Positions 47,501 to 55,068 of a stretch of 64,000 nt of DNA are shown one piece after another; position 1 is the stretch's first letter, and each line of letters begins with the position of its first letter. The stretch is from an uncultured Chlorobiaceae bacterium (GTDB lineage Bacteria > Bacteroidota > Chlorobiia > Chlorobiales > Chlorobiaceae): the NCBI GenBank assembly GCA_903839405.1, contig CAIMCD010000005.1, positions 1-64,000 of the forward strand, written 5' to 3'. A program made the position numbers and the translations under genes. Under the pieces are notes generated by a model that did not search any database, had not been told where the DNA came from, and saw only the letters and a program-made list of their open reading frames with translations.

Positions 47501-48094
47501 TTAAGAAGCGCTCTCGTCGTTGATGCGGACCTGCTTGATTACTCCACGGGTTTCCCGGGTGCTTTCCCTCATCATCTTCAGCAACCTGACTTTATAGCAC
47601 ACAAAGGGGTGCTGCTTGCCTCCAAGCGCGCTCCATACATAGTTGGTTTGTTCAAAGGTGAGGGAGTAGAGATCCAGAATGATGTGAAAATCATCCGGCA
47701 GCGGATCTACAGTTGTCACGCTGTTTTGCGGGGTAAACGAATATTTCCCCTGAAAAAAGTTGATGGTGTGCGAGAGGTAAATCAGGGCATGCTCGTAATT
47801 GGGTATGCAAACCGAGAAAAGAAGGAAGAGATTGATGTTGATCGGCGGGTTATCGTAATGCGCTTCATTGCTGTTGACGATATATGTCCCAGGGAAATTT
47901 TTCATGGTCGCCTCTTCCGAGAGGTTGATCAGGGTAAGCAGAACGTTGTTTGCTTTTTTGAGATCATCTTCACTGAAGTGGGCAACATTCTGCAAGAGCG
48001 GGGTCGGCACCGCAGCAAGGCCACCGGGCAGCTCCAGGCCTTTGAAATAGGTGCCCAATTGGCCGGCAAGAAATTTTAATGCGTGATAAATCAT
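47501..48094 (-). CDS. DUF4255 / Pvc16-type tail terminator protein
   Basis: A 197-residue DUF4255 protein, the eCIS tail terminator that caps the tube and sheath at the end distal to the baseplate. Typical features are the start ALKFLAGQLGTYFKGL, the block PPININLFLLFSVCIPNYEH, and LYSLTFEQTNYVWSALGGKQ near the end. It is the first gene of the cluster in the direction of transcription, with 33 bases to the next gene. The region upstream holds a hairpin with a U run and no other particle gene, so the main eCIS promoter should lie in 48203-48550 or just downstream of that hairpin. Confidence 0.9.
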   Translation of the reverse strand: MIYHALKFLAGQLGTYFKGLELPGGLAAVPTPLLQNVAHFSEDDLKKANNVLLTLINLSEEATMKNFPGTYIVNSNEAHYDNPPININLFLLFSVCIPNYEHALIYLSHTINFFQGKYSFTPQNSVTTVDPLPDDFHIILDLYSLTFEQTNYVWSALGGKQHPFVCYKVRLLKMMRESTRETRGVIKQVRINDESAS

Positions 48095-48173
48095 GACCCG
48101 ATTGTTCGTTGTATTGCAAGGTATACCCCGTCATCAATGGAAGCCGGTAAAGCTGATCACGAATTTGTACAGA

Positions 48174-48202
48174 TTAAAAAAGCCATTCATGTTTGTGAAT
48201 GG
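48174..48202 (-). terminator. Intrinsic terminator just upstream of the eCIS operon
   Basis: On the minus strand CCATTCA and TGAATGG pair (48183-48202) and a run of six T follows (48176-48182 region). It lies about 80 bases before the first particle gene. Either it insulates the eCIS operon from upstream minus-strand transcripts, or it is a leader attenuator. The 456-base interval 48095-48550 has no other convincing feature. Confidence 0.6.
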
Positions 48203-48550
48203 ATGGAGAAAAAAGAGAAGAATAGAGGTTGAAATTAAGGCGGAACCACTTTGAATGGTCAGGAAAATAATACTCAATCTTTAGGTAAAAATCAACTCGC
48301 TTCTTGATTTTTTGACCTGACAGGAGGCTTAGACGATAATCATCCGGAAAGTTTTTTTTGCTGTTATTAGTAACCGTTATTACTTTTTTGTTGCAAGTAG
48401 CGTTGCCCGCGTCCGCAAACGAGTTGGCTAACCTGTTTGCATATCTCATGCAGAACCTTGTTTCAAAAGCGTTACCCTGGAGTTCTCTTTTTCAGGCAGG
48501 CGAATCATCAGACTATCTTCATACAACTTGTAAACAGGAGGAAATTACGT

Positions 48551-49006
48551 ATGAGTGCTGTTTCACCAAAACCCGTAGCCGGTATGCCGCAACTGACCGA
48601 TATCAGTGTCATCCCTGCAGGAGCCGTTCTTGAAGCCAAGCCCTTGACTGGCTATACTTTGCGCTATACGACCGGCCCTTTTCTGCTTCCGCAAAATGCA
48701 GGCTCCCTCGATTGGGGTTTGCTCAACAACGACACGGCGCAGCAAACGGCGCGTGTTACCGTCTTCAAGTGTCCGGTTGGAGCCGTTAAAACTCCTGCCG
48801 CACCGGGCGCCCTTCTGGTGACCCTCGACCCCGGCAAGACGACGCACAACGCCAATAAATATACGGAAGGGTTCTACTACGAAGTGGTGGTGGAGTGCAA
48901 CAGCAATCTCCTTTTCCCTTATGTCTCTGTCTGGCCGGCACAACTCGGTGTTGTCCTCCCCGGCACCGGCATCAATTCCGGCACCTTCCTTCGCCTTATG
49001 CCTTAA
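48551..49006 (+). CDS. Hypothetical protein divergent from the eCIS operon
   Basis: A 151-residue protein of unknown family. The start is set at ATG 48551 because AGGAGG lies ten bases upstream (48536-48541), a much better start than the in-frame ATG at 48437. It has no signal peptide, and the sequence is beta-rich with few charges (for example SLDWGLLNNDTAQQTARVTV and FYYEVVVECNSNLLFPYVSV), like a small beta-sandwich. It faces the two minus-strand genes 49103-50455 tail to tail and shares a divergent control region with the eCIS operon. It might be an accessory or secreted partner of the particle; this is inference from position. Confidence 0.65.
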   Translation: MSAVSPKPVAGMPQLTDISVIPAGAVLEAKPLTGYTLRYTTGPFLLPQNAGSLDWGLLNNDTAQQTARVTVFKCPVGAVKTPAAPGALLVTLDPGKTTHNANKYTEGFYYEVVVECNSNLLFPYVSVWPAQLGVVLPGTGINSGTFLRLMP

Positions 49007-49102
49007 GGGTGATTGAGACCATTCTTTCCTGCAGGCACCGGGAGATGAGGCCGGTGCCTGCAATATGAAGAGAGTTGTCAATATCATTGCTTGAACCTCT
49101 TT

Positions 49103-49387
49103 TTACCGATATGCACTGACTCCGGTCTCATTACCTGATACCAACAGAACGCCATCGTAAACAATAGTTGTTCCGCTGGGTACAGGATTACCCTGCGGCA
49201 CCAACAGGAGTCGCTTTTCGGGACGTTCACCTGGTGGCAAATCATTGAAGGTTATGATATTGGTTATCTCATCGTCGGAGATACGATATCGAAGAAGTTC
49301 CATACCTGTAGCTTCCGCACCCGCAATTGCCTGTTCAATATCATTGAGAGAATCATCTCCACTGATTGAACGTAACATTTCTTCCAT
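49103..49387 (-). CDS. Small hypothetical protein
   Basis: A 94-residue acidic protein with no recognised family. It contains short beta-rich segments (RLLLVPQGNPVPSGTTIVYD) after an acidic helical start (DDSLNDIEQAIAGAEATGME). It begins 27 bases after the lipoprotein gene and is likely co-transcribed with it. It has no signal peptide or membrane segment. It lies beside the eCIS operon but has no known counterpart in reference clusters. Confidence 0.5.
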   Translation of the reverse strand: MEEMLRSISGDDSLNDIEQAIAGAEATGMELLRYRISDDEITNIITFNDLPPGERPEKRLLLVPQGNPVPSGTTIVYDGVLLVSGNETGVSAYR

Positions 49388-49414
49388 AGTTGATATGGTT
49401 TTTAATTAGAAAGT

Positions 49415-50455
49415 TTACGGTTTATTGTTGTTGATTGCCTCTTCCAAAGCCTGCAGAATGGCCTTCAATCTCACGACACGTTTTTTATCATCTTTAATGT
49501 TGTCGACAGCATCTTGATTCAATTTCTTTAGCTGTTTTTTTGCCGCATTTAAATCGTTTTTTGGTTTTATGTTGAGCGTATTCAGCGCTGCCTGAGCCTG
49601 AGTTATAGTTATAATCTTAATTTTATCAGTGATCTTGCCAGCAATAGTTACCTGGTCTTCCGGAATTATTTGAAGAACTTTTAATCTCAGGGAGTCTGCC
49701 TCGTTCTGAGATTTTTGTTTAGCTAAGTCGTGTTTCTGTTTTTCAGTGGATACTAGGTCGTTCATGTGAGCGAGTGCTTTCTCAATATTTGCCTGTGCTT
49801 CATACTCCTCAAGCAAAACCAGGCACTTATGTAAATTTATATTTGGGGTCTCGAGTTCTATGTCTAAAGTTTTTCGTATAGGTGCTCGAAGAGCATCCAT
49901 TGCAGAGATAATTCCTGCAACGGTATATCCTTCAAAGGTTTGATTTTTGCGAATATCATTCGCACCAGTCAGGAATCCACTGGCTCCTGAAAGCGCTTTT
50001 GTAGCATTACCCGGATTTATGACTATGGACAATTGATTCAAAGCAAGTGCCCCAGTTCCATAGATCATGTTTTTGTACGCATTACTGTTTCTTAAGTTAT
50101 CGATAAAATTATTGTATGCCTTTAGATGCACAAGCAGCAAATCCGATATAATTTTTTTGGCGATATCATTTTTTTGTATGGAGTTGGTGTCGGTGTACGG
50201 GGATGTATAGGCTAAGCCATCATATCGGTTCACCAGCTCATAGTAACTTCCCTGTCTGTAAGTAATGGGATTTTTATTTGTTATAGCGCCCTGGAAATAA
50301 CCATTTATAATCTCAGTACTAATTGAATCTGGATATACAGGCTGAACTTTTGTCGGTGTTGGCTCTACGACGACGCATCCAAACAGAGATGCTGACATTC
50401 CTAGTGTTAGGGCGTATTTTACGTATGGATTCATTGTTTTTGTTTTTTTAATCAT
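49415..50455 (-). CDS. Putative lipoprotein of unknown function
   Basis: A 346-residue lipoprotein. The signal has a basic start, a hydrophobic stretch to about residue 24 and a lipobox SLFGC, which gives the mature Cys at 27. The ATG at 50455 has GAAG upstream; a second ATG at 50434 lacks a ribosome site. The mature protein is mostly helical. Residues 130-170 have a glycine/alanine segment, and 210-345 are long charged helices with coiled-coil character (NDLVSTEKQKHDLAKQKSQ, then NAAKKQLKKLNQDAVDNIKD). It might anchor or stabilise envelope structures, or help release particles. No family was recognised. Its codon use is more AT-rich than the eCIS genes. Confidence 0.65.
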   Translation of the reverse strand: MIKKTKTMNPYVKYALTLGMSASLFGCVVVEPTPTKVQPVYPDSISTEIINGYFQGAITNKNPITYRQGSYYELVNRYDGLAYTSPYTDTNSIQKNDIAKKIISDLLLVHLKAYNNFIDNLRNSNAYKNMIYGTGALALNQLSIVINPGNATKALSGASGFLTGANDIRKNQTFEGYTVAGIISAMDALRAPIRKTLDIELETPNINLHKCLVLLEEYEAQANIEKALAHMNDLVSTEKQKHDLAKQKSQNEADSLRLKVLQIIPEDQVTIAGKITDKIKIITITQAQAALNTLNIKPKNDLNAAKKQLKKLNQDAVDNIKDDKKRVVRLKAILQALEEAINNNKP

Positions 50456-50757
50456 TGATGATCTTCAAAAACTTTCTATACTGGCATCGTTACCGACAAG
50501 CTATAAATGCGATGATTTGAGTCATTGGCACAGCATCGCAGGCGAAGCGACAGCAAAAAAATAGCTGACAAGCATGTTACCTGCCAATATCGTATCACCC
50601 GCTTGCAGGGCGTTATAATCCGTTTGTTGATACTGCCTTGAGCGTTGGGGGGATTGGTAATAATTAGCTAAAAATGTGCGGATTTCAAAAATATTTTTAC
50701 TGTAATAGTCGCTATAAATTTCGAGTTACCGGACATATGCGACATATTCAGATAAGG

Positions 50758-50793
50758 GAGATCCCTCTCTTTGTTCGGGATGACAGAAGAGGA
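50758..50793 (+). repeat. Dispersed intergenic repeat, copy 2
   Basis: A 36-base segment with 34 matches to 23091-23126, in the same orientation. GGGATGA(C/T)A units follow in the next 60 bases, like a short degenerate array. It sits in the 448-base gap between the lipoprotein and thiF genes, where no other gene is seen. Together the two copies bracket the eCIS block. Confidence 0.85.
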
Positions 50794-50903
50794 ATTCGGG
50801 ATGATACGGAAAGGGATGACACGGAGAGGGGGCGTGATCAGACTGATGACTTGGGATGATAGGGAGAGGAATTTGGTATGATACGCGATCATTTTTCGCT
50901 TAT

Positions 50904-51647
50904 TTACCTTCCGCAGATGGGGCAGAAGGGGTCGCGCCGCACCGGGACTTTTCGGGTGTTCATGGTGAGGGCGTCGAAGGTGAGGAGGGTGTTGGTGAGG
51001 GGGGTGCCGATGGAGAGTGTATGTTTAATGGCTTCGATGGCCTGCAGGGAGCCGATGACGCCGGGGATAGCGCCCATCGGGCCGGACGGAGTGCCGGTTG
51101 TGATCGGAATGCCCTCTTCATGGAAGACGCAGCGGTAGCAGGCGCTCACTCCGGGATGAACGGTCATGGTCTGGCCGTAGAACTGGCGGATACCGGCGTG
51201 GGAGTAGGGTTTTCCGGCCTGGTGGCAGGCTCGTGCAATCAGGAACTTGGAGTCGAAATTGTCCGTGGCATCAATCACAAACTCATATTCAGCAAGGATC
51301 TCCTGTGCATTCTCCGCCGTGAGCCGGCAGGGGTAGAGCTCCAGCTTGATGGCGGGGTCAAGGGCACCGAGCCTTGCCTGGGCGGAAGTGACCTTTTCCT
51401 CCCCGATTGATGCGGTGGTATGGAGGAGCTGGCGCTGCAGGTTAGAGAGTTCAACCCGGTCGCCATCCATCAGCCCGATGGTGCCGATGCCCGCCGCCGC
51501 AAGGTAGAAGGCCGCAGGGGAGCCGAGCCCTCCGGCCCCGATAATGAGCACTTTAGCCTGAAGCAGCTTCTCCTGTCCCGCTTCGCCGATCTCCTGCAGG
51601 GTCAGGTGGCGTGCGTATCGTTCGCGCTGGTTGTCGTTCAGTGGCAT
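50904..51647 (-). CDS. thiF: ThiF/MoeB/HesA-type adenylyltransferase
   Basis: An E1-like enzyme that adenylates the C-terminal glycine of ThiS so that it can accept sulfur. Its 247 residues have the ATP motif IGAGGLGSPAAFYLAAAG, the conserved RQLLHTTASIGEEKV with the catalytic Arg, and two CxxC pairs for zinc (CYRC and CPIC). MoeB is nearly identical in build, but the position after thiS-thiG-thiH makes ThiF the better call. It starts 12 bases after thiH and ends the thi-metB transcript. Confidence 0.9.
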   Translation of the reverse strand: MPLNDNQRERYARHLTLQEIGEAGQEKLLQAKVLIIGAGGLGSPAAFYLAAAGIGTIGLMDGDRVELSNLQRQLLHTTASIGEEKVTSAQARLGALDPAIKLELYPCRLTAENAQEILAEYEFVIDATDNFDSKFLIARACHQAGKPYSHAGIRQFYGQTMTVHPGVSACYRCVFHEEGIPITTGTPSGPMGAIPGVIGSLQAIEAIKHTLSIGTPLTNTLLTFDALTMNTRKVPVRRDPFCPICGR

Positions 51648-51659
51648 GGCCTCTTGCTC

Positions 51660-52736
51660 CTAAAGTTGGTTTGCCGTGACTTTTCCGCCTGAGGGGCCGT
51701 TATAGGCCGGCTCCCAGTTTTTAAAGACCGGCTCGATGTTTCTCTCCCGCAGGGCCCGGCAGAACTCCAGCGCCGTGCGGTCGTCAAAAACTTCAAACTG
51801 CCCCTTCTCCGCATTTTCCGGGTCATCATAACCGCCCACCGTAGTGCGGCTCTCGATGCTCATCCGGGTGATGCCGAGCCCGGTCATGCCGTCACGGAAG
51901 GCCGGGCTTTCGCGGGTAGAGAGCACCAGCTCCACGTCCGGCAGCGCAATGCGGAAGGCAAAGATCATGCGGGCGAGAAAATGGTCATCCACCGGGAAAG
52001 GGGGCTCATAGCCGCCGGTCTGGGGGCGCATTCGGGGAAAGGAGACCGAGAGCCCGGCACGCCACCAGGTGCGGCTGAGCTGGCGCACATGGCGGTAGAG
52101 GCCGAGGGCATCTTCCACCGGATCGGAGAGGCCGAGCAGCACGCCGAGCCCGACGGTTTTTATCCCACCCTCAAGCGCCCGTGCCGGGGTTTCAAGCCGC
52201 TCAATAAAATCTTTTTTCGGACCCCAGCGGTGCAGCGCCTCGTAACGCTCGCGGTTGTAGGTCTCCTGATAGATGGTGATTCCCGTACACCCGGCTTCAG
52301 CAAGGGAGCGGTACTCGCTGACGCTCATGGGGAATGCTTCCACCGAAACGCGGGGCATCACTTCAGCCGCAATGGCAACACTGCGTTGCAGATAGTCGAA
52401 GTCGGCCGCTGCGGTGCGTTCGCCCGTGAGGAGGAGAATGTCGCTGATGCCGAGCTTTTTCATGGCCGTCAGTTCACGGCGGATTTCTCCCTCTTCAAGG
52501 CGGCGTCGGCGGGTTTTGCGGTCGGAAGCAAAGCCGCAGTAAGCGCATCCGCTGGAGCAGAAGTTCGAGAGGTAGAGCGGAGCGTAGAGCGTCATGGTGC
52601 GTCCGAAGCGGCGCAAGGTGATCGCCTGCGACTCGGCGGCCAGGCTTTCAAGGGAGCTTGATGAGTTGGCGGCAAGCATCCTCGCAAGTTGGGCCGACTC
52701 CTGCTCATTGGTGAGCCATTCGGGCACGTTACTCAT
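51660..52736 (-). CDS. thiH: 2-iminoacetate synthase (tyrosine lyase)
   Basis: A radical SAM enzyme that cleaves tyrosine to dehydroglycine for the thiazole of thiamine in anaerobes. The 358 residues carry the CxxxCxxC cluster motif as CSSGCAYC (Cys 60, 64, 67), preceded by YAPLYLSNF. Family blocks such as ILLLTGER and the substrate-side ISIYQETY-like [13 protein letters not shown] are present. Its start overlaps the thiG stop by four bases. Use of ThiH rather than the oxygen-dependent ThiO fits an anaerobe. Confidence 0.95.
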   Translation of the reverse strand: MSNVPEWLTNEQESAQLARMLAANSSSSLESLAAESQAITLRRFGRTMTLYAPLYLSNFCSSGCAYCGFASDRKTRRRRLEEGEIRRELTAMKKLGISDILLLTGERTAAADFDYLQRSVAIAAEVMPRVSVEAFPMSVSEYRSLAEAGCTGITIYQETYNRERYEALHRWGPKKDFIERLETPARALEGGIKTVGLGVLLGLSDPVEDALGLYRHVRQLSRTWWRAGLSVSFPRMRPQTGGYEPPFPVDDHFLARMIFAFRIALPDVELVLSTRESPAFRDGMTGLGITRMSIESRTTVGGYDDPENAEKGQFEVFDDRTALEFCRALRERNIEPVFKNWEPAYNGPSGGKVTANQL

Positions 52737-53512
52737 CCCTTTGCTCCGAGAAAGGCTGTGAGGGGGCTGGTTGCAATGGCGCTACCGCTCTTTGGCATCA
52801 GCCCGGCATTGAAGGCCACTCTTCCGGCCCTGACCGCTCCGGCAAAGGCCTCGGCCATCATGGGCGGGTTACCGGCCACGGCTACAGCGCTGTTGACCAG
52901 CACGGCCTCGCACCCCATCTCCATGGCCAGGGCTGCTTCGGAAGGGGAGCGCAGGCCGGCATCGACAATAACCGGAATGGTGCTTTCGCGGATAATGATG
53001 CGGAGCATCTCCGAGGTCGCAAGCCCCTGACCGCTGCCGATGGCCGAGCCGAGCGGCATGACCGAGGTGCATCCGACCTCTTCAAGCCGTTTGGCCAGAA
53101 CCGGATCGGCACTGATATAGGGCATCACGAGAAATCCCTCTTTTGCCAGAATCCGGGCCGCTTCGAAGGTCTCAATCGGGTCGGGCATCAGATGCTGCGG
53201 GTTGGGGTGAATCTCCACCTTGATGAAGGGGCTTCCGGAGAGTTCGCGGGAGATATGGGCCGCGCGTACGGCTTCAGCCGCGGTTGAGGCGCCCGAGGTG
53301 TTCGGCATCAGGGTAACTCCCTCCATGGCTTTCAGGGGGCCGAAGAGGTCATCTTCAAGCTGCTCGCGGTTGAAGCGGCGCAGTGCCACCGTCACAAGCT
53401 CTGCGCCGGAAGCGCGGACGGCTTCGAGCATTACCCGGGCAGTGCTGAATTTTCCTGTTCCGAGAATCAGGCGGGAGGTGAAGGTATAGGAGCCGAGCTG
53501 CAAAAAGTCCAT
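52733..53512 (-). CDS. thiG: Thiazole synthase
   Basis: A 259-residue TIM-barrel enzyme that joins deoxyxylulose phosphate, dehydroglycine and ThiS-borne sulfur into the thiazole phosphate. Typical features are the start [45 protein letters not shown] for phosphate binding, and [20 protein letters not shown]. It is located between thiS (31-base gap) and thiH (four-base overlap). Complete and undamaged. Confidence 0.96.
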   Translation of the reverse strand: MDFLQLGSYTFTSRLILGTGKFSTARVMLEAVRASGAELVTVALRRFNREQLEDDLFGPLKAMEGVTLMPNTSGASTAAEAVRAAHISRELSGSPFIKVEIHPNPQHLMPDPIETFEAARILAKEGFLVMPYISADPVLAKRLEEVGCTSVMPLGSAIGSGQGLATSEMLRIIIRESTIPVIVDAGLRSPSEAALAMEMGCEAVLVNSAVAVAGNPPMMAEAFAGAVRAGRVAFNAGLMPKSGSAIATSPLTAFLGAKG

Positions 53513-53543
53513 AATTGTTTTCTTGTCTTGTCACTAAAGTCGG

Positions 53544-53747
53544 TTAGCCTCCGCCGGCAAACACCAGAATTTCAACGCGGTCACCTTGCTGCAACTGCCG
53601 GGTTGAACGGTTTTCGGGGCGGACGATATCATCATTAACCACGACGGCCACGGTTGCGCCCTCTGTTCCAATAGTTGAGAGCAGATCGGTTACCGTAGAA
53701 ACTGGCGGGAGCGATTGCTCTTTTCCGTTGAGTTCAATAGTAATCAT
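53544..53747 (-). CDS. thiS: ThiS sulfur-carrier protein
   Basis: A 67-residue ubiquitin-like sulfur carrier. It ends VEILVFAGGG; the last Gly is adenylated by ThiF and converted to the thiocarboxylate that feeds ThiG. The beta-grasp pattern is visible in ITIELNGKEQSLPP and TVAVVVNDDIV. It lies 54 bases after metB, without a TPP riboswitch in the gap. The sulfur source in many bacteria is a cysteine desulfurase, and such a gene lies two genes upstream. Confidence 0.94.
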   Translation of the reverse strand: MITIELNGKEQSLPPVSTVTDLLSTIGTEGATVAVVVNDDIVRPENRSTRQLQQGDRVEILVFAGGG

Positions 53748-53801
53748 TTGCGGGATTTCTTCACGATTTCTTTGGCCGATGAACTGTTTTTTAAAAACTC
53801 G

Positions 53802-54941
53802 TTATGCCTCAAGCGCGTTAAGCAGGTCAGCTTCAAGGTCGCCGGCATTTTCCAGTCCTACCGAGAGGCGCACCAGGTTGTCGGTGCACTTCCGGCGTTG
53901 GCGTTCTTCCGCAGAGAGCGCTCCAAGGGTCATTTTTGCCGGGGAGGCGATGAGCGACTCCACGCCGCCGAGGCTGTCGGCAAGCACAAAGAGTTTGATT
54001 TTCGAAACCAGTTTCTCTACCGCCGGCAATCCTTCTTTCAAAGCAAAGGTCACCATGCCTCCAAAGCCGCTCATCTGCTCTTTTGCCAGTTGATGCTGCG
54101 GGTGGGAGGGCAGGCCCGGATAGAAAACCCGTTCCACGGCCGGGTGGATTTCAAGCAGTTTGGCAAGATGGAGGGCGTTGGCTTCATGCTCCTTCATGCG
54201 GATTTTCAGGGTTTTCAGTCCGCGAAGGATGAGCCAGCACTCCCAGGGCGCCGGGATGGCTCCGGCGGCCGCCTGGTAGTTTTTGATGGTGGTGTGCAGT
54301 TTCGCTTCCGAGGTGATGACCGCACCGCCGATAACGTCGCTGTGGCCGCCAAGATATTTGGTGGTACTGTGCACTACAATATCGGCTCCGAGATCAAGCG
54401 GACGCTGGAAGTAGGGGCTTAAAAAGGTGTTGTCCACGGCAAGCAGGATTCCGCGCTCATGGGCGAGAGTGGCAAGCGCCCGGATGTCGGAGAGCTGAAG
54501 CAGGGGGTTGCTTGGGGTTTCAATCCAGATTATTTTTGTTTCCGGCCGGATGGCGGCCCGATAGCTCTCGGTTGCTTCGCTTTCGGCGTAGCTGGTACTA
54601 ACACCCCAGGGGCGGAGGAGCTGCTCGAAAATGCGGTAACTGCCGCCGTAAATATCGTTACTGGCAACAATGTGATCTCCGGGTTTTACAACCTGCAGGG
54701 CCGCCATGGTGGCCGCTACTCCTGAAGCAAATGCTAAGCCATACTTGCCGTTTTCAAGCAGGGCAAGGGTGGACTCGAGTGCCTTTCTTGTCGGGTTACC
54801 GATTCTTGAGTAGAAGAACTCACTCGGGTGGGTCAGGTCTTCGCGCTCAAAGGTGGAGGTTTGGTAGATCGGCACGGTTACCGATCCGGTGTGGGGATCA
54901 GGAGCCTGTCCGTCATGAATGGCAAGGGTTTCAAACTGCAT
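53802..54941 (-). CDS. metB: Cystathionine gamma-synthase / PLP transsulfuration enzyme
   Basis: A PLP enzyme of 379 residues in the Cys/Met metabolism family. The PLP lysine is in HSTTKYLGGHSD (Lys195), and the conserved YSRIGNPTR and FASGVAATMAAL are present. MetB (cystathionine gamma-synthase), MetC-like lyase and methionine gamma-lyase cannot be fully separated by eye; placement between a cysteine desulfurase and the thi genes fits cysteine use either way. A terminator-like hairpin precedes it, so metB-thiS-thiG-thiH-thiF may have its own promoter at 54942-55020. Confidence 0.85.
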   Translation of the reverse strand: MQFETLAIHDGQAPDPHTGSVTVPIYQTSTFEREDLTHPSEFFYSRIGNPTRKALESTLALLENGKYGLAFASGVAATMAALQVVKPGDHIVASNDIYGGSYRIFEQLLRPWGVSTSYAESEATESYRAAIRPETKIIWIETPSNPLLQLSDIRALATLAHERGILLAVDNTFLSPYFQRPLDLGADIVVHSTTKYLGGHSDVIGGAVITSEAKLHTTIKNYQAAAGAIPAPWECWLILRGLKTLKIRMKEHEANALHLAKLLEIHPAVERVFYPGLPSHPQHQLAKEQMSGFGGMVTFALKEGLPAVEKLVSKIKLFVLADSLGGVESLIASPAKMTLGALSAEERQRRKCTDNLVRLSVGLENAGDLEADLLNALEA

Positions 54942-55023
54942 CTGCTTTCAGTCGTTACTGCTGTTGTTGTTATCGGATTCACCGCACTGGCTGCAAAGAT
55001 AACCGATATTCTGCTCTTATTTT

Positions 55024-55051
55024 TATAAAACAGGGGGCTTTTCAACCCCCC
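55024..55051 (-). terminator. Intrinsic terminator between sufS and metB
   Basis: On the minus strand, GGGGG and CCCCC (55033-55051) close a nine-base loop and are followed by TGTTTTAT. It lies 18 bases after the sufS stop and separates the cysK-cysE-encapsulin-sufS unit from metB-thi, at least in part. Confidence 0.7.
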
Positions 55052-55068
55052 GTAACGCTTTTATCTCT

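Noticed and set aside
23200..48094. Prophage interpretation of the tail-like genes
   Set aside because: No head, portal, terminase, integrase or lysis genes; the presence of AAA+ ATPase, DUF4255 and DUF4157 genes indicates an eCIS.
48174..48449. 91-codon minus-strand frame upstream of the eCIS operon
   Set aside because: It ends inside an intrinsic terminator, has no ribosome site and no recognisable features.
50794..50870. Possible CRISPR-like array in the GGGATGA-rich stretch
   Set aside because: The units are short, irregular and lack spacers of constant length; it is a degenerate dispersed repeat.
53748..55068. TPP riboswitch before metB or thiS
   Set aside because: I looked for the CTGAGA and ACCTGA core elements on the minus strand in both gaps and did not find them.
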